Made by a program: the position numbers and the translations under genes. The notes under the pieces were generated by a model that made no database searches, had not been told where the DNA came from, and worked only from the letters and a program-made list of their open reading frames with translations. From Candidatus Rokuibacteriota bacterium (GTDB lineage Bacteria > Methylomirabilota > Methylomirabilia > Rokubacteriales > CSP1-6), in the NCBI GenBank assembly GCA_003220475.1, contig QHSO01000111.1:1-34282 (forward strand): a stretch of DNA of 34,282 nucleotides. The letters are read 5' to 3'. Within the stretch, counting starts at the first letter, position 1. Each line of letters opens with the position of its first letter. This document shows positions 1-9,131 of this stretch, piece after piece.

Positions 1-48
1 GACGTAATGCGGTACACTCCGGCAACCATCCTCGTTCAGGAGATCGCC

Positions 49-831
49 ATGGCACTGCTCGACGGAAAAGTTGCCATCATCACCGGAGCCTCGAAGGGCA
101 TCGGCCGCGCGCTGAGCCTGCGCTTCGCGCAGGAGAACGCCGCGGTGATCTGCGCCGCGCGCTCGGCGGACCTCGTGCGCGAGACCGCGAACCTGGTCAC
201 GAAGGCCGGCGGGCGCGCCATCGCCGTCACCTGTGACGCCGCCAAGGAAGACGACGTCAAGCGCCTGATCGCGGACGGGATCAAGGCGTTCGGCCGCATC
301 ACGACGCTGATCAACAACGCCGGCGACGGCGGGCCCACCAAGCCGGTGCAGGACTATACGATGGACGACTGGCTGTACACGATCCACTCGTGCCTGACGA
401 GCTCGTACGTGTGCACGCGGTTCGCCGTGCCGGAGATGATCAAGGCGGGCGGCGGCGCGATCGTCAACATCTCATCGGGCGCGGGCCGGCGCGGCTTGCC
501 CTACCGCATCGGCTACTGCTCGGCGAAAGCCGGGCAGGTGGGCATGGCCTACGGGCTGGCGCTCGAGCTCGGCCCGCAGGGAATCCGCGTCAACGTCGTG
601 GCGCCTGGCGCCGTCGAGGGCGACCGCATCGATCGCGTCATCGCCGGACAGGCACAGGTGCGCGGCGTCAGCGAGGAGGCGATGCGACGGAGCATGCTCG
701 AGCGCTCACCGCTCAAGCGCATGACGACGGCGGGTGACATCACGGAGGCTGCGCTGTTTCTCGCGAGCGATCTCGCGAAGAACATTTCCGGCCAGGTTCT
801 CGCGGTCAACGCCGGCGAGCCCGCCGGCTAG
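49..831 (+). CDS. SDR-family NAD(P)-dependent oxidoreductase
   Basis: A 260-residue classical short-chain dehydrogenase/reductase, complete in length. The cofactor motif TGASKGIG is at residues 12-19, NNAG at 89-92, the catalytic serine region (ISSG) near 141-144, and the YxxxK pair is Tyr156/Lys160. Members oxidise or reduce alcohol/carbonyl groups with NAD(P)H in the cytoplasm; the substrate cannot be told from sequence. I chose the ATG at 49 over the in-frame ATG at 7 because AGGAG lies just upstream of 49 and MALLDGKVAI is the normal SDR N-terminus. The gene is convergent with the outer-membrane protein gene, 16 nt away. Confidence 0.9.
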   Translation: MALLDGKVAIITGASKGIGRALSLRFAQENAAVICAARSADLVRETANLVTKAGGRAIAVTCDAAKEDDVKRLIADGIKAFGRITTLINNAGDGGPTKPVQDYTMDDWLYTIHSCLTSSYVCTRFAVPEMIKAGGGAIVNISSGAGRRGLPYRIGYCSAKAGQVGMAYGLALELGPQGIRVNVVAPGAVEGDRIDRVIAGQAQVRGVSEEAMRRSMLERSPLKRMTTAGDITEAALFLASDLAKNISGQVLAVNAGEPAG

Positions 832-847
832 ACCCGCGGCGAGGCCG

Positions 848-1567
848 CTACCAGCGCGCGGACAGGCCGACCAGCCCGGTGTGGCTCTGGAGCTCCGTGC
901 GAAGACTCGTCCGCGCCGCGGACGCGTCGCGCACGTCGAAACTTTGCTCGTTGACATGGGTGAAGCGGTACTCGGCGAAGATCATCAGATTTTTGACGAC
1001 GTAGACGGCGAGGCCCGCACCGCCCTTGTAGCCGAACGCGATGTCGGTGCCGCCGTCCGCGTTGCGGAACAGGTGCGTGTTGCGCGGCGTGAGCGAGGTC
1101 ACGAACACGGGCGCCCCACCGAGCACGTACGGCTGCACGCGTCCGCCCGGCGCGTCGGCCGATCTGAAGAGCGGCAGGCGCAGGAAGACGTCGAGCGAGA
1201 GCGACATCGTGCTGATGTCGTACGACCCCAGCGTGATCTTCGTATTCGTCACGCAGGTTCCCGCGAACGGGCAGCCGTCCACACGAACCGACTGCGCCCC
1301 GACGTTCGGCATGAAGCTGAAGTAGTCCACGCCCAGCCCGAGGAACGGGACGGCGTCGAAGTAGCGACCGAAGCGCAGGCCGTAGGCCAGTCCCTTGTCG
1401 AACTCCACGTCCTTGTACGTGGCGTGGCCGGCTTCCGTGCTGACGGCCTTGAAGTCGTGCTTGTCGGTGAGGCTCACGCCGCTGTAGACGTCGGCGAACC
1501 ACTCCGCCGAGCACGGCTGCACGCTCAGGATGAGGCAGGCGATGCCCACCAGCAGCGCAGTCTTCAT
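848..1567 (-). CDS. Outer-membrane beta-barrel protein
   Basis: 239 residues with a clear Sec signal peptide (MKTALLVGIACLILSVQPCSA, cleavage near residue 21). The rest shows alternating hydrophobic/polar strands such as YGLRFGRYFD and MIFAEYRFTHV, and the chain ends in an aromatic residue (LSARW), the usual outer-membrane barrel C-terminal signal. It looks like the small OmpA/OmpW-like barrel class, probably eight strands; that count is an estimate. The start at 1567 is set by GGAGG eight bases upstream and by the signal peptide; a longer frame runs to 1627 but adds a non-signal sequence. The presence of such a protein points to a diderm host. Ligand and role are unknown. Confidence 0.75.
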   Translation of the reverse strand: MKTALLVGIACLILSVQPCSAEWFADVYSGVSLTDKHDFKAVSTEAGHATYKDVEFDKGLAYGLRFGRYFDAVPFLGLGVDYFSFMPNVGAQSVRVDGCPFAGTCVTNTKITLGSYDISTMSLSLDVFLRLPLFRSADAPGGRVQPYVLGGAPVFVTSLTPRNTHLFRNADGGTDIAFGYKGGAGLAVYVVKNLMIFAEYRFTHVNEQSFDVRDASAARTSLRTELQSHTGLVGLSARW

Positions 1568-1707
1568 CTCGTTCCTCCGCGGGCACAGTGTAGCCGAGTC
1601 CGCCAAATCGCCAGTCGTCTTTCGCACACCACGGCGATGCTGCGCCTCGCCGCCGGTGCGATCGTATCATCGGGTCGCATGCTGATGATCGACGCGCGGC
1701 GGCTGCC

Positions 1708-2475
1708 ATGGCTGGAGCGCGGCCCGTGAGCGGCCGCGAGCTCTACGACACGATTGGCCGCGGCTACGACACCCATCGCCGTCCCGACCCGCGCCTGGCC
1801 GCGGCCATCGGCGCGGCGTTGGGCCGGGCGGCGAGCGTGGTCAACGTGGGCGCCGGCGCCGGCTCGTACGAGCCGAGCGACCGGCCGGTCGTGGCCGTCG
1901 AGCCGTCGTCGGCGATGCTGCGACAGCGGCCGCCGGGCGCGGCGTCCGCGGTGCAGGCGTCGGCCACCGATCTGCCGTTCCGCGACGGCGCGTTCGCCGC
2001 CGCGCTCGCGCTGCTGACCGTGCACCATTGGCCGGATCGCGCGCGCGGGCTCGCGGACCTGGTGCGCGTCGCGCGCGAGCGCGTCGTCATCCTGACGTGG
2101 GACCCACAGGCGCGGTACGCGTTCTGGCTCGTCGACGAGTACTTTCCCGAGATCCCGGCGATCGATCGGCGGATCTTTCCGACGCTCGACGAATTCCGCC
2201 GCGCGCTCGGGCCCATCCAGACGCGGCCGCTGCCGATTCCGCACGATTGCGTCGACGGGTTTCTCGGCGCGTACTGGCGACGGCCGCAGGCCTACCTCGA
2301 CGCCGGCGTGCGCGGCGCGATCTCGACGTTCACGAAGCTCGCCGACGTGGAGTCGGGGCTGGCGCGCCTGCGCGCCGATCTCGCGGACGGCACCTGGGAG
2401 CGGCGCCACGGCCATCTCCGCGCGCGCGACGCCGTCGATCTCGGCTATCGCCTGGTGGTGGCCGAGCGGAGGTGA
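1708..2475 (+). CDS. Class I SAM-dependent methyltransferase
   Basis: 255 residues with the Methyltransf_11-like layout. Motif I is degenerate (VVNVGAGAGSYEP, near residues 44-56), followed by an acidic motif II (VVAVEPSSAML), an ATDLPF segment typical of motif III, and LLTVHHWPD as motif IV. The family transfers a methyl group from S-adenosylmethionine; the acceptor is not predictable. It is divergent from the outer-membrane protein gene, leaving about 140 nt between the two starts in which I see no clear promoter. A GTG at 1726 is an alternative start. Confidence 0.8.
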   Translation: MAGARPVSGRELYDTIGRGYDTHRRPDPRLAAAIGAALGRAASVVNVGAGAGSYEPSDRPVVAVEPSSAMLRQRPPGAASAVQASATDLPFRDGAFAAALALLTVHHWPDRARGLADLVRVARERVVILTWDPQARYAFWLVDEYFPEIPAIDRRIFPTLDEFRRALGPIQTRPLPIPHDCVDGFLGAYWRRPQAYLDAGVRGAISTFTKLADVESGLARLRADLADGTWERRHGHLRARDAVDLGYRLVVAERR

Positions 2476-2497
2476 CGCCGCCGCTACACTGAGCGCC

Positions 2498-3379
2498 GTG
2501 GGAGATCCCACTCGCATCCAGTGGACGCGCTTTCGCAGCGCCGGCCCGGAGATCGGCACGCCGGACCCCGAGCGCTGGGCCTCGCTCGGCTTTCCCTCGC
2601 CGCCGCCCGAGCGCCCCTGGATCTTCGGCGTCGTGGTGACGTCCGCCAACGGGGTCGTCGCCTGGCGCCGTCGCGACGGTCGCGACGATCCCGTGCGCGC
2701 GATCCTCGGCGACGCGACACGCCTGGATCGGATCGCCGACCGCCGGCTGATGCGTTACCTGCGCACGATCGGCGATGTCGGCATCGGCGCGCAGACCGTG
2801 CGCGAGCAGCCGACGCTGATCCTCACGCCGCAGGAGCCGGCCGACGAGCGCGCGCCAGAGCTGTATGCGTTCCGGGTGGCGCGTGGTCTGCCGCACCACC
2901 CGCGCAACATCATCTACTCGGTCTATGGCCGCGTCCCGCCCGAGCATCCGATGCTGACGACGCCGGGACTGTCGCCGATCATCGTGACCACGCCGGCCGG
3001 CCGCGCGGAGCTGGCGCGACGCGGGATCCGCGACGCCGCGGTGATCGTCGAGACGCTGCTCGAGCCGGCGGGGCTCCAGCGCGCGCACGCCCGCCTGCGC
3101 ACGGAGCACGGCGTGCGCTATCTCGCGTGCGAGGGAGGCCAGACCGTCCTCACCGCCCTGCGCGCCGCGCGACTGCTCGACGAGATGTTCGTCACCACCA
3201 CCGACGTCGTCGTCGATCGTGCCGCGCACGAGGGCGTGCTGGTGACGTTCGACTTCATGGCGGAGGGCGCCACGCTGGTGACGGAAGGGCGGCTGGAGCC
3301 GAGCGGTGTTTACACGTTCAAGCGCTGGCGCTTCGGCGGAACCGCCGGATCAACGCGTTGGTGGAGGAGTCGTGAGTGA
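2498..3379 (+). CDS. RibD C-terminal/DHFR-like reductase domain protein
   Basis: 293 residues from a GTG start 22 nt after the methyltransferase stop. The chain has features of the RibD C-terminal (dihydrofolate-reductase-like) fold: [17 protein letters not shown] near residue 40, [22 protein letters not shown] at 85-105, and [26 protein letters not shown] at about 209-234, the usual glycine-rich NADPH-binding stretch followed by LLDE. RibD-C proteins reduce the ribosyl side chain in riboflavin synthesis, but stand-alone copies are often of unknown function, and no other rib gene is nearby. The usual domain ends near FKRWRF; the last 15 or so residues ([14 protein letters not shown]) run into the 3' end of pgi on the other strand. 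Confidence 0.7.
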   Translation: MGDPTRIQWTRFRSAGPEIGTPDPERWASLGFPSPPPERPWIFGVVVTSANGVVAWRRRDGRDDPVRAILGDATRLDRIADRRLMRYLRTIGDVGIGAQTVREQPTLILTPQEPADERAPELYAFRVARGLPHHPRNIIYSVYGRVPPEHPMLTTPGLSPIIVTTPAGRAELARRGIRDAAVIVETLLEPAGLQRAHARLRTEHGVRYLACEGGQTVLTALRAARLLDEMFVTTTDVVVDRAAHEGVLVTFDFMAEGATLVTEGRLEPSGVYTFKRWRFGGTAGSTRWWRSRE

Positions 3380-4943
3380 GCCGCGGCTCGTCGCGCGCCG
3401 TGAGCTCCGGCGCGATGCGTGTCGCGAGCGCCTTGCCGAGCTCGACGCCCCACTGGTCGAATGAGTTGACGCGCCAGATCGCGCCCTGCACGAACACCTT
3501 GTGCTCGTAGAGCGCGACGAGGGCGCCGAGCACCGCCGGCGTCAGCCGCTCCGCGAGGATCGTGTTGCTGGGGCGGTTGCCCTCGAACGTTCGATGCGGC
3601 ACCTGGAACGCCGGCACGCCTTCCGCCGCCACCTGCTCGGCCGTCTTGCCGAAGGCGAGCGCCTCGGTCTGCGCGAACAGGTTGGCGAGCAGGAGCGGGT
3701 GATGCTCGCCGACGTCGTCCAGATCTCGCAGGAACCCGATGAAGTCACACGGAACCAGCTTCGTGCCCTGATGCAGCAGCTGGAAGTACGCGTGCTGGCC
3801 GTTCGTCCCCGGCTGGCCCCAGACGACGGGCCCGGTCTGGTAATCCACCGGGCGGCCGTCGAGGTCGACGTGCTTGCCGTTGGACTCCATGTCGAGCTGC
3901 TGCAGATACGCGGGCAAGCGGCCGAGGTCGTGGCTGTAGGGCAGCACGGCCTGCGTCTCGGCGCGGAAGAAATCGTCGTACCAGATGCCGAGCAGAGCGA
4001 GCACCACGGGCAGGTTGCGCTCGAACGGCGTCGCGCGGAAATGCTCGTCCATAGCGTGCGCGCCCGCGAGCAGCTCGCGAAAGCGCTCGGGGCCGATGGC
4101 GAGCATGACCGAGAGCCCGATGGCCGACCACATCGAGTAGCGACCGCCCACCCAGTCCCAGAACGGAAACATGTTCGCGGGATCGATCCCGAACTTCCGC
4201 ACCTCGGACTCGGCGGTGGACACCGCCACGAAGTGCTTGGCCACCGCGCGCTCGTCGCCGAGGGCGCGCACGCACCACGCGCGCGCCGTGCGGGCGTTCG
4301 TGAGCGTCTCGATCGTCGTGAACGTCTTGGAGGAGACGATGAACAGCGTCTCGGCCGGGTCGAGACCGTGGGTCGCGGCCACGAAATCCGCGCCGTCGAC
4401 GTTGGAGACGAAGCGCAGCGTGAGTCGCGGGTCGCGGTACCAGCGCAACGCGTCGGTGGCCATGGCGGGCCCGAGATCCGAGCCGCCGATGCCGATGTTG
4501 ACGATGTTGCGGATGGGACGGCCGGTGAAGCCCGTCCATGCGCCGCCGCGCACGCGACCGGCGAACTCCGCCATGCGATCGAGAACCGCGTGGACGCCGG
4601 GCACGACATCCTCGCCGTCCACGACGATGCGCGTGCCGCGGGGCGCACGCAAGGCGACGTGCAGCACCGCCCGCCCTTCGGTGACGTTGATCTTCTCGCC
4701 CGCGAACATCGCGTCGACACGGGCGCGGACGCCGCACGCGCGCGCGAGGTCGAGCAGCAGCCGCAGCGTCTCGTCGGTCACGCGCTGCTTGGAGTAATCC
4801 AGGTAGAGGCCGGCGGCCTCCGCGACGAGCCGCTCGCCCCGTTGCGGGTCCTTCGCGAACAGCTCACGCAGGTGGACGCCGCGCATGGTTTCGTGGTGCG
4901 CGGCGAGCGCCTTCCACTCGGGCCGGCTCGTGAGGGGCGGCAC
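3318..4943 (-). CDS. pgi: Glucose-6-phosphate isomerase
   Basis: 541 residues, close to the 549 of the E. coli enzyme, and alignable from end to end by eye. It interconverts glucose 6-phosphate and fructose 6-phosphate in the cytoplasm. Diagnostic stretches are [20 protein letters not shown], the [10 protein letters not shown] sugar-phosphate site, [21 protein letters not shown] with [23 protein letters not shown], and [13 protein letters not shown] near the C-terminus. The GTG at 4943, six bases after the rpiA stop, gives an N-terminus ([18 protein letters not shown]) that matches the family start; the longer frame to 4997 would overlap rpiA. It is the second gene of an rpiA-pgi pair and overlaps the convergent reductase by 62 bp. 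Confidence 0.96.
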   Translation of the reverse strand: MPPLTSRPEWKALAAHHETMRGVHLRELFAKDPQRGERLVAEAAGLYLDYSKQRVTDETLRLLLDLARACGVRARVDAMFAGEKINVTEGRAVLHVALRAPRGTRIVVDGEDVVPGVHAVLDRMAEFAGRVRGGAWTGFTGRPIRNIVNIGIGGSDLGPAMATDALRWYRDPRLTLRFVSNVDGADFVAATHGLDPAETLFIVSSKTFTTIETLTNARTARAWCVRALGDERAVAKHFVAVSTAESEVRKFGIDPANMFPFWDWVGGRYSMWSAIGLSVMLAIGPERFRELLAGAHAMDEHFRATPFERNLPVVLALLGIWYDDFFRAETQAVLPYSHDLGRLPAYLQQLDMESNGKHVDLDGRPVDYQTGPVVWGQPGTNGQHAYFQLLHQGTKLVPCDFIGFLRDLDDVGEHHPLLLANLFAQTEALAFGKTAEQVAAEGVPAFQVPHRTFEGNRPSNTILAERLTPAVLGALVALYEHKVFVQGAIWRVNSFDQWGVELGKALATRIAPELTARDEPRLTHDSSTNALIRRFRRSASA

Positions 4944-4948
4944 GCTGC

Positions 4949-5653
4949 TCAATTCGGGCTCTCCGGGCGCAGCATGCGGCAGCGCGCGCCATCCCACATG
5001 AGCACGGTGGGCGCCAGCCCGACGAACAGTCCCGTGCCCACCACGCCGGGCAGCGCGCGGATCGTCGCGTCGAGCGCGCGTGGATCGGCGATCGGGCCGA
5101 CGCGGCAGTCGAGAATGCGATTGCCGTTATCGGTGACGACCGGCGCGCCGCCGGCGACGCGTAGCTCGGCGGGATAGCCGCGCGCCTCCAGCCACCGGCG
5201 GCACGCGATGGCCGCGAACGGAATGACTTCGACGGGCAGTCGGCCGCGTGTGCCGAGCACCGGAACGAGCTTGTCCGCACCGACCAGCACGATGAAGCGC
5301 CGCGCGAGCGCGGCCACGACCTTTTCACGCACGAGCGCGCCGCCGTAGCCCTTGATGAGGTCGCCGCGCGGATCGACCTCGTCGGCGCCGTCGATGGCGA
5401 CGTCGACGACCTCGACGTCGTCGGGACTCACGAGCTTGATCCCGAGCCCACGCGCGAGCGCCGCCGTCGCCTCCGAGGTCGGCACGCCGCGGACGTCGAG
5501 GCCGGCGGCGACGCGAGCACCCAGCGCGTGAACGAATGCCGCCGCGGCGTGACCGGTTCCCAGTCCGATGACCTGGCCGCCTGCCACGTGACGCAGAGCC
5601 TCGGCCGCCAGCGCCGCGGCGCCCGCTTCGGTGAGTCGTCCCGCTTCGTGCAT
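4949..5653 (-). CDS. rpiA: Ribose-5-phosphate isomerase A
   Basis: 234 residues; catalyses ribose 5-phosphate to ribulose 5-phosphate in the pentose phosphate pathway. The family landmarks are all present: [11 protein letters not shown] (phosphate loop), [21 protein letters not shown] (catalytic Asp region), [11 protein letters not shown] (catalytic Glu/Lys), [10 protein letters not shown] and [11 protein letters not shown]. The ATG at 5653 gives a slightly longer N-terminus than E. coli RpiA (219 residues); the reading frame continues upstream without a better start. It lies directly upstream of pgi with a 5-nt gap, so the two are probably co-transcribed, and it is divergent from the gene at 5718. 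Confidence 0.94.
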   Translation of the reverse strand: MHEAGRLTEAGAAALAAEALRHVAGGQVIGLGTGHAAAAFVHALGARVAAGLDVRGVPTSEATAALARGLGIKLVSPDDVEVVDVAIDGADEVDPRGDLIKGYGGALVREKVVAALARRFIVLVGADKLVPVLGTRGRLPVEVIPFAAIACRRWLEARGYPAELRVAGGAPVVTDNGNRILDCRVGPIADPRALDATIRALPGVVGTGLFVGLAPTVLMWDGARCRMLRPESPN

Positions 5654-5717
5654 GCGCCGCTCAGCATCCCTCAGCCTGTCGTCGCCGTCCAGCGGGCGAC
5701 GGAATAAAATCCTCGGC

Positions 5718-6695
5718 GTGAGCGCCGAGACCTCCGACCCGATCGAGGAGCTCTTTGCGCGCGGCGTGACCGACGGTCTGCCCGTGGTGCCGCCGACGGC
5801 CGAGCGCGTGCAGGCGGCGGTCGCGGCCAGCGGACGGCGTGGCGACGAGCTGATCGGCCTGGTCGCGCCGGCGAACGGGCGCGCCACCGTCGAGCGCGTC
5901 GCCATCAACGCGGTGATGGCCGGCTGCCGTCCGGAGTATCTGCCGGTGGTGCTCGCCGCCGTCGAGGCGATCTGCGATCCCGACTTCGCGCTCGTCGGCG
6001 TCTCGGGCACGACCGATGCCGTCGCGCCGCTCGTGATCGTCAACGGACCGGTACGGCGCGCGCTCGAGGTCAACTGCGCGGCGTCCGTGTTCGGCGCCGG
6101 CTTCCGCGCGAACGCGACGATCGGCCGTGCGCTGCGGCTCGTGTGGGTCAACGTCGGCGGCGCGCGTCCCGGCGTGATCAGCATGTCGACCTTCGGCCAG
6201 CCCGGTCGCTATTCGTATTGCATCGGCGAGCACGAAGACGCGAGCCCCTGGGAGCCGCTGTCCGTGGAGCACGGATTCGCCGCCGGCGAGAGCACGGTCG
6301 CCGTCATGGCCGCCGAGCCGCCGCAGGTGGTGGTCAACGCCACGGGTCGCACCGCGCGCGAGATCCTGTCCACGGTCGCGCGCGCCGGCACGGTCATCGC
6401 CAGCCCGGACGTGGCGCCGCTCGGCGACACGCTGCTCGTGATCGCACCCGAGCACGCGGCGACGATCGCCGCCGATGGCTGGTCGAAGGCCGACGTGCGT
6501 CGCTTCGTGTGGGACGAGTGTCGGATCGTGATCGACGGCGCGGGCGCGCCGAAATTCAGCGAGCCCGAGCGCCTGCACATCGTGGTGGCCGGCGGCACCG
6601 CCGGGCGCTTCTCGGCGTGGGTGCCGGGCTGGCCGTTCCGCGGCGCGCCGTCGCGGCTCGTCCTCAAGCGCGTCCGGCTGCCGGGCCGCGTGTGA
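5718..6695 (+). CDS. Conserved protein of unknown function upstream of liv genes
   Basis: 325 residues from a GTG start. I recognise the sequence as a widespread uncharacterised type (VTDGLPVVPPTAERV, ATVERVAINAVMAGCRPEYLPVVLAAVEAI, NGPVRRALEVN, RANATIGRALRLVWVNVGGARPG, SPWEPLSVEHGF), but I cannot name a reaction. From memory, such proteins are often neighbours of UGSC/thioredoxin-like proteins and of transporters in uncultured soil bacteria; no UGSC protein is visible here. There is no signal peptide or membrane segment, so it is probably cytoplasmic. livG begins 17 nt downstream, which suggests one operon and a link to the transported substrate. The start is set by the intergenic space to rpiA. 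Confidence 0.7.
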   Translation: MSAETSDPIEELFARGVTDGLPVVPPTAERVQAAVAASGRRGDELIGLVAPANGRATVERVAINAVMAGCRPEYLPVVLAAVEAICDPDFALVGVSGTTDAVAPLVIVNGPVRRALEVNCAASVFGAGFRANATIGRALRLVWVNVGGARPGVISMSTFGQPGRYSYCIGEHEDASPWEPLSVEHGFAAGESTVAVMAAEPPQVVVNATGRTAREILSTVARAGTVIASPDVAPLGDTLLVIAPEHAATIAADGWSKADVRRFVWDECRIVIDGAGAPKFSEPERLHIVVAGGTAGRFSAWVPGWPFRGAPSRLVLKRVRLPGRV

Positions 6696-6712
6696 GACAA
6701 TCCGCGCTTCCC

Positions 6713-7471
6713 ATGAATCCCGCCTCCGTCGGGACGAGCGCGCTGCTCGAGCTTCGCGGCGTCGGCAAGCGCTTCGGTGGCGTGGTCGCGGTGAATGGCC
6801 TCGACCTGACCGTCGAGGCCGGCGAGGTGCGCGGGCTCATCGGTCCCAACGGCTCGGGCAAGACGACGACGATCAATCTCGTCTCCGCCCTCTATCGGCC
6901 CGATGGCGGCGAGATCCGTCTGGCCGGCGAGCGCATCGAGCGTCTGCGTCCGCACGAGATCGCCGCCCGCGGCGTGGCCCGCACGTTCCAGATCTCGAAG
7001 CTCTTCGCCAACATGACCGTGCTCGAGAACGTGCTGGTGCCGGCACTCGCCGAGTTCGACCGTGGGGGCCCGCGACGCGCGCTCCGCGAGATCCACGAGC
7101 GCGCGCGCCGGCTGCTCGACCTCGTGCTGCTCGACGGCCATCGTGACGCGCTCGCCAGGGAGCTGTCGGGCGGGCAGAGCATGCTGCTGCAGATCGCGCG
7201 GGGGCTGATGCTGCAGCCCATCCGCCTGTTCCTCATGGACGAGCCCTTCGCCGGCGTGCATCCGACGATCAAAGACACCATCATGGAGACGATCCTGCGC
7301 GCGAACCGCGAGGAGGCCGTGACGTTCCTGATCGTGTCGCACGAGATGACGACGCTGCGGCGCCTGGCCTCACGCGTGTCGGTGATGCACGAAGGCCGGC
7401 TCATCGCCGACGGCTCGTTCGAAACGGTCGTCAACCAGCCGGCCGTGCTCGAAGCGTACCTCGGAGGCTGA
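6713..7471 (+). CDS. livG: Branched-chain amino-acid-type ABC transporter ATP-binding protein LivG
   Basis: 252 residues. Walker A GPNGSGKTT is at 44-52, the ABC signature LSGGQ at 151-155, Walker B RLFLMDEP at 171-178, and an SHE switch histidine (LIVSHEMTT) follows near residue 207. The order LivG-LivF-LivM and the LivG-type insert (GVARTFQISKLFANMTVLENVL) place it in the HAAT family, which imports branched-chain or other amino acids and small carboxylates or amides. It energises uptake on the cytoplasmic face. Its stop codon abuts the livF start exactly. Confidence 0.93.
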   Translation: MNPASVGTSALLELRGVGKRFGGVVAVNGLDLTVEAGEVRGLIGPNGSGKTTTINLVSALYRPDGGEIRLAGERIERLRPHEIAARGVARTFQISKLFANMTVLENVLVPALAEFDRGGPRRALREIHERARRLLDLVLLDGHRDALARELSGGQSMLLQIARGLMLQPIRLFLMDEPFAGVHPTIKDTIMETILRANREEAVTFLIVSHEMTTLRRLASRVSVMHEGRLIADGSFETVVNQPAVLEAYLGG

Positions 7472-8194
7472 ATGGCATTTCTCGAGATGCACGACGTCGT
7501 CGCGGGATATCTCGACGGCATCGACGTCCTCACCGGCGTGTCGCTCGCCGTCGAGCGCGGCAGCGTCACCGGCATCATCGGCGCCAACGGGGCGGGGAAG
7601 TCGACGCTGCTCAAGACGATCTTCGGCTTTCTGCATCCGCGCCGCGGGCGCATCGTCCTCGACGGTCACGAGATCCAGATGCTGCCGCCGCACGCCGTGA
7701 AGCGCCGCGGGGTCAGCTACGTCGCGCAGGGCGCCAGCGTGTTTCCGCAGCTCACCGTGCAGGAGAACCTGGACCTGGGCGCGTGGGTGTTCCGACACGA
7801 CCGCGCGCGCATGGCGGCGATGCTCGAGCGCGCGTGGTCGGCGTTTCCGCGGCTCCGCGAGAAGCGGCGCTCACGCGCCACGACGCTGTCGGGCGGCGAG
7901 GCCAAGATGCTGTCACTGGCCAAGGAGCTCGTGACCGATCCCGGCCTGCTGCTCGTGGACGAGCCCTCGGCCGGACTGTCGCCAAAGATCACCGAGCAGA
8001 TCTATGCGCGGCTGCTGCAGGCGCGCGCCGCCGGCGCGACCATTCTCCTCGTCGACCAGAACATCGCCAAGGCGATCGCCGTCAGCGACTATCTCTACAT
8101 GATCGAGATGGGGCGCGTGCGCCATCACGGGCCGCGGGCCGTCTTCGCCGAGCAGGTCCGCGACCTCGTGCGCGATGCCCTCCTCGGCGTGTGA
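7472..8194 (+). CDS. livF: Branched-chain amino-acid-type ABC transporter ATP-binding protein LivF
   Basis: 240 residues, starting on the base after the livG stop. Walker A GANGAGKST is at 37-45, the signature is LSGGE (near 139), Walker B LLLVDEPSAGLSP is typical of LivF, and the switch region is LLVDQNIAKA, where LivF proteins characteristically carry Gln-Asn in place of the usual His. With LivG it forms the heterodimeric ATPase of the importer. The frame overlaps the next gene by 20 nt, suggesting translational coupling. Confidence 0.93.
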   Translation: MAFLEMHDVVAGYLDGIDVLTGVSLAVERGSVTGIIGANGAGKSTLLKTIFGFLHPRRGRIVLDGHEIQMLPPHAVKRRGVSYVAQGASVFPQLTVQENLDLGAWVFRHDRARMAAMLERAWSAFPRLREKRRSRATTLSGGEAKMLSLAKELVTDPGLLLVDEPSAGLSPKITEQIYARLLQARAAGATILLVDQNIAKAIAVSDYLYMIEMGRVRHHGPRAVFAEQVRDLVRDALLGV

Positions 8195-9131
8195 GGCGAT
8201 CGCTCCGCTCTTCCGACGGCTCGGCCTGGCGCTGGCCGTCTATGCGGCGCTCGCGTGGCTGCCGTGGGCCGTCTCGGAGTACCACCTGCACGTGCTCGTC
8301 ACGAGCTTCTACTACGTCGTGCTCGCGATCGGCTGGAACCTGCTGGCCGGCTACACGGGACAGTTCTCGCTCGCGCACCACACGTTCGCCGGCGTCGGCG
8401 CCTATACCTCCGCGCTGCTCATCGTGCACACGCGAGTGCCGATCGTCGTCGGCGTTCTCGCCGGTGTGGCCGTCGCGGCGCTACTCGGCTGGGGGCTCGG
8501 CACGCTCTGTCTCCGCATGCGCGCGATCTATCTGGCGCTGGCCACGTGGGCCTTCGCGGAGTCGGTGCGGCTGCTCATCGCCGTCGAGTATCAGATCACG
8601 CGCGGCGACCTCGGACTCATGACGCCGTTTCTGTTCGGCACGCCGCGTCCGACGCCGCACTATTTCCTCTTCCTCGGCCTGGCCCTCGCCGCCATTCTCG
8701 TCGCGTGGCAGCTGGTTCACTCGCGCGTGGGCGTCTATCTGCGCGCGATCCGCGACGACGAGGAAGCGGCCGCCGTGATGGGCATCGATACCTTCAAGTG
8801 GAAGCGCGTCGTGTTCGCCGTCTCTGCCGTCTTCGCGGCGGTTGCCGGCGGCTTCCAGGGGCACTACGTCGGCCTGCTCTCGCCGACGCCGATGAAGTTC
8901 AACGAGATCGCGATCATCGTCATCATGGTGATCATCGGCGGCCTGCGCACGTTCTGGGGCCCCGTGATTGGCGCGATCTTCGTCGAGATCCTGTCCGAGG
9001 CGCTGCGCCCCTGGGGCGAGACGCGCATGGTGCTCTTCGCGCTGCTCGTGATTCTGGTCGCGCGCGCCTATCCGACGGGTCTCGTCGGCTTCGCGCGCGC
9101 GGTCGCTCGACGCTGGGCGATGCGGCGTTAA
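8175..9131 (+). CDS. livM: Branched-chain amino-acid-type ABC transporter permease LivM
   Basis: 318 residues, strongly hydrophobic with about eight to ten membrane segments. LivM hallmarks are AIGWNLLAGYTGQFSLAHHTFAGVGAYTSALL near the N-terminus, an RAIRDDEEAAAVMGID cytoplasmic loop that contacts the ATPases, and FNEIAIIVIMVIIGGLRTFWGPVIGA in the later segments. It starts inside livF. It ends in TAA at 9129-9131, whose bases TTAA are shared with the stop codon of the convergent livH. Confidence 0.92.
   Translation: MPSSACEAIAPLFRRLGLALAVYAALAWLPWAVSEYHLHVLVTSFYYVVLAIGWNLLAGYTGQFSLAHHTFAGVGAYTSALLIVHTRVPIVVGVLAGVAVAALLGWGLGTLCLRMRAIYLALATWAFAESVRLLIAVEYQITRGDLGLMTPFLFGTPRPTPHYFLFLGLALAAILVAWQLVHSRVGVYLRAIRDDEEAAAVMGIDTFKWKRVVFAVSAVFAAVAGGFQGHYVGLLSPTPMKFNEIAIIVIMVIIGGLRTFWGPVIGAIFVEILSEALRPWGETRMVLFALLVILVARAYPTGLVGFARAVARRWAMRR

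Noticed and set aside
1-48. Upstream gene fragment or longer dehydrogenase start at position 7
   Set aside because: The dehydrogenase start at 49 has the ribosome site and the family N-terminus; the first 48 nt are too short to assign.
3501-5177. Long open frame antisense to pgi and rpiA
   Set aside because: Shadow of GC-rich coding sequence; the product is low-complexity Arg/Glu/His/Val and the opposite strand encodes unmistakable Pgi and RpiA.
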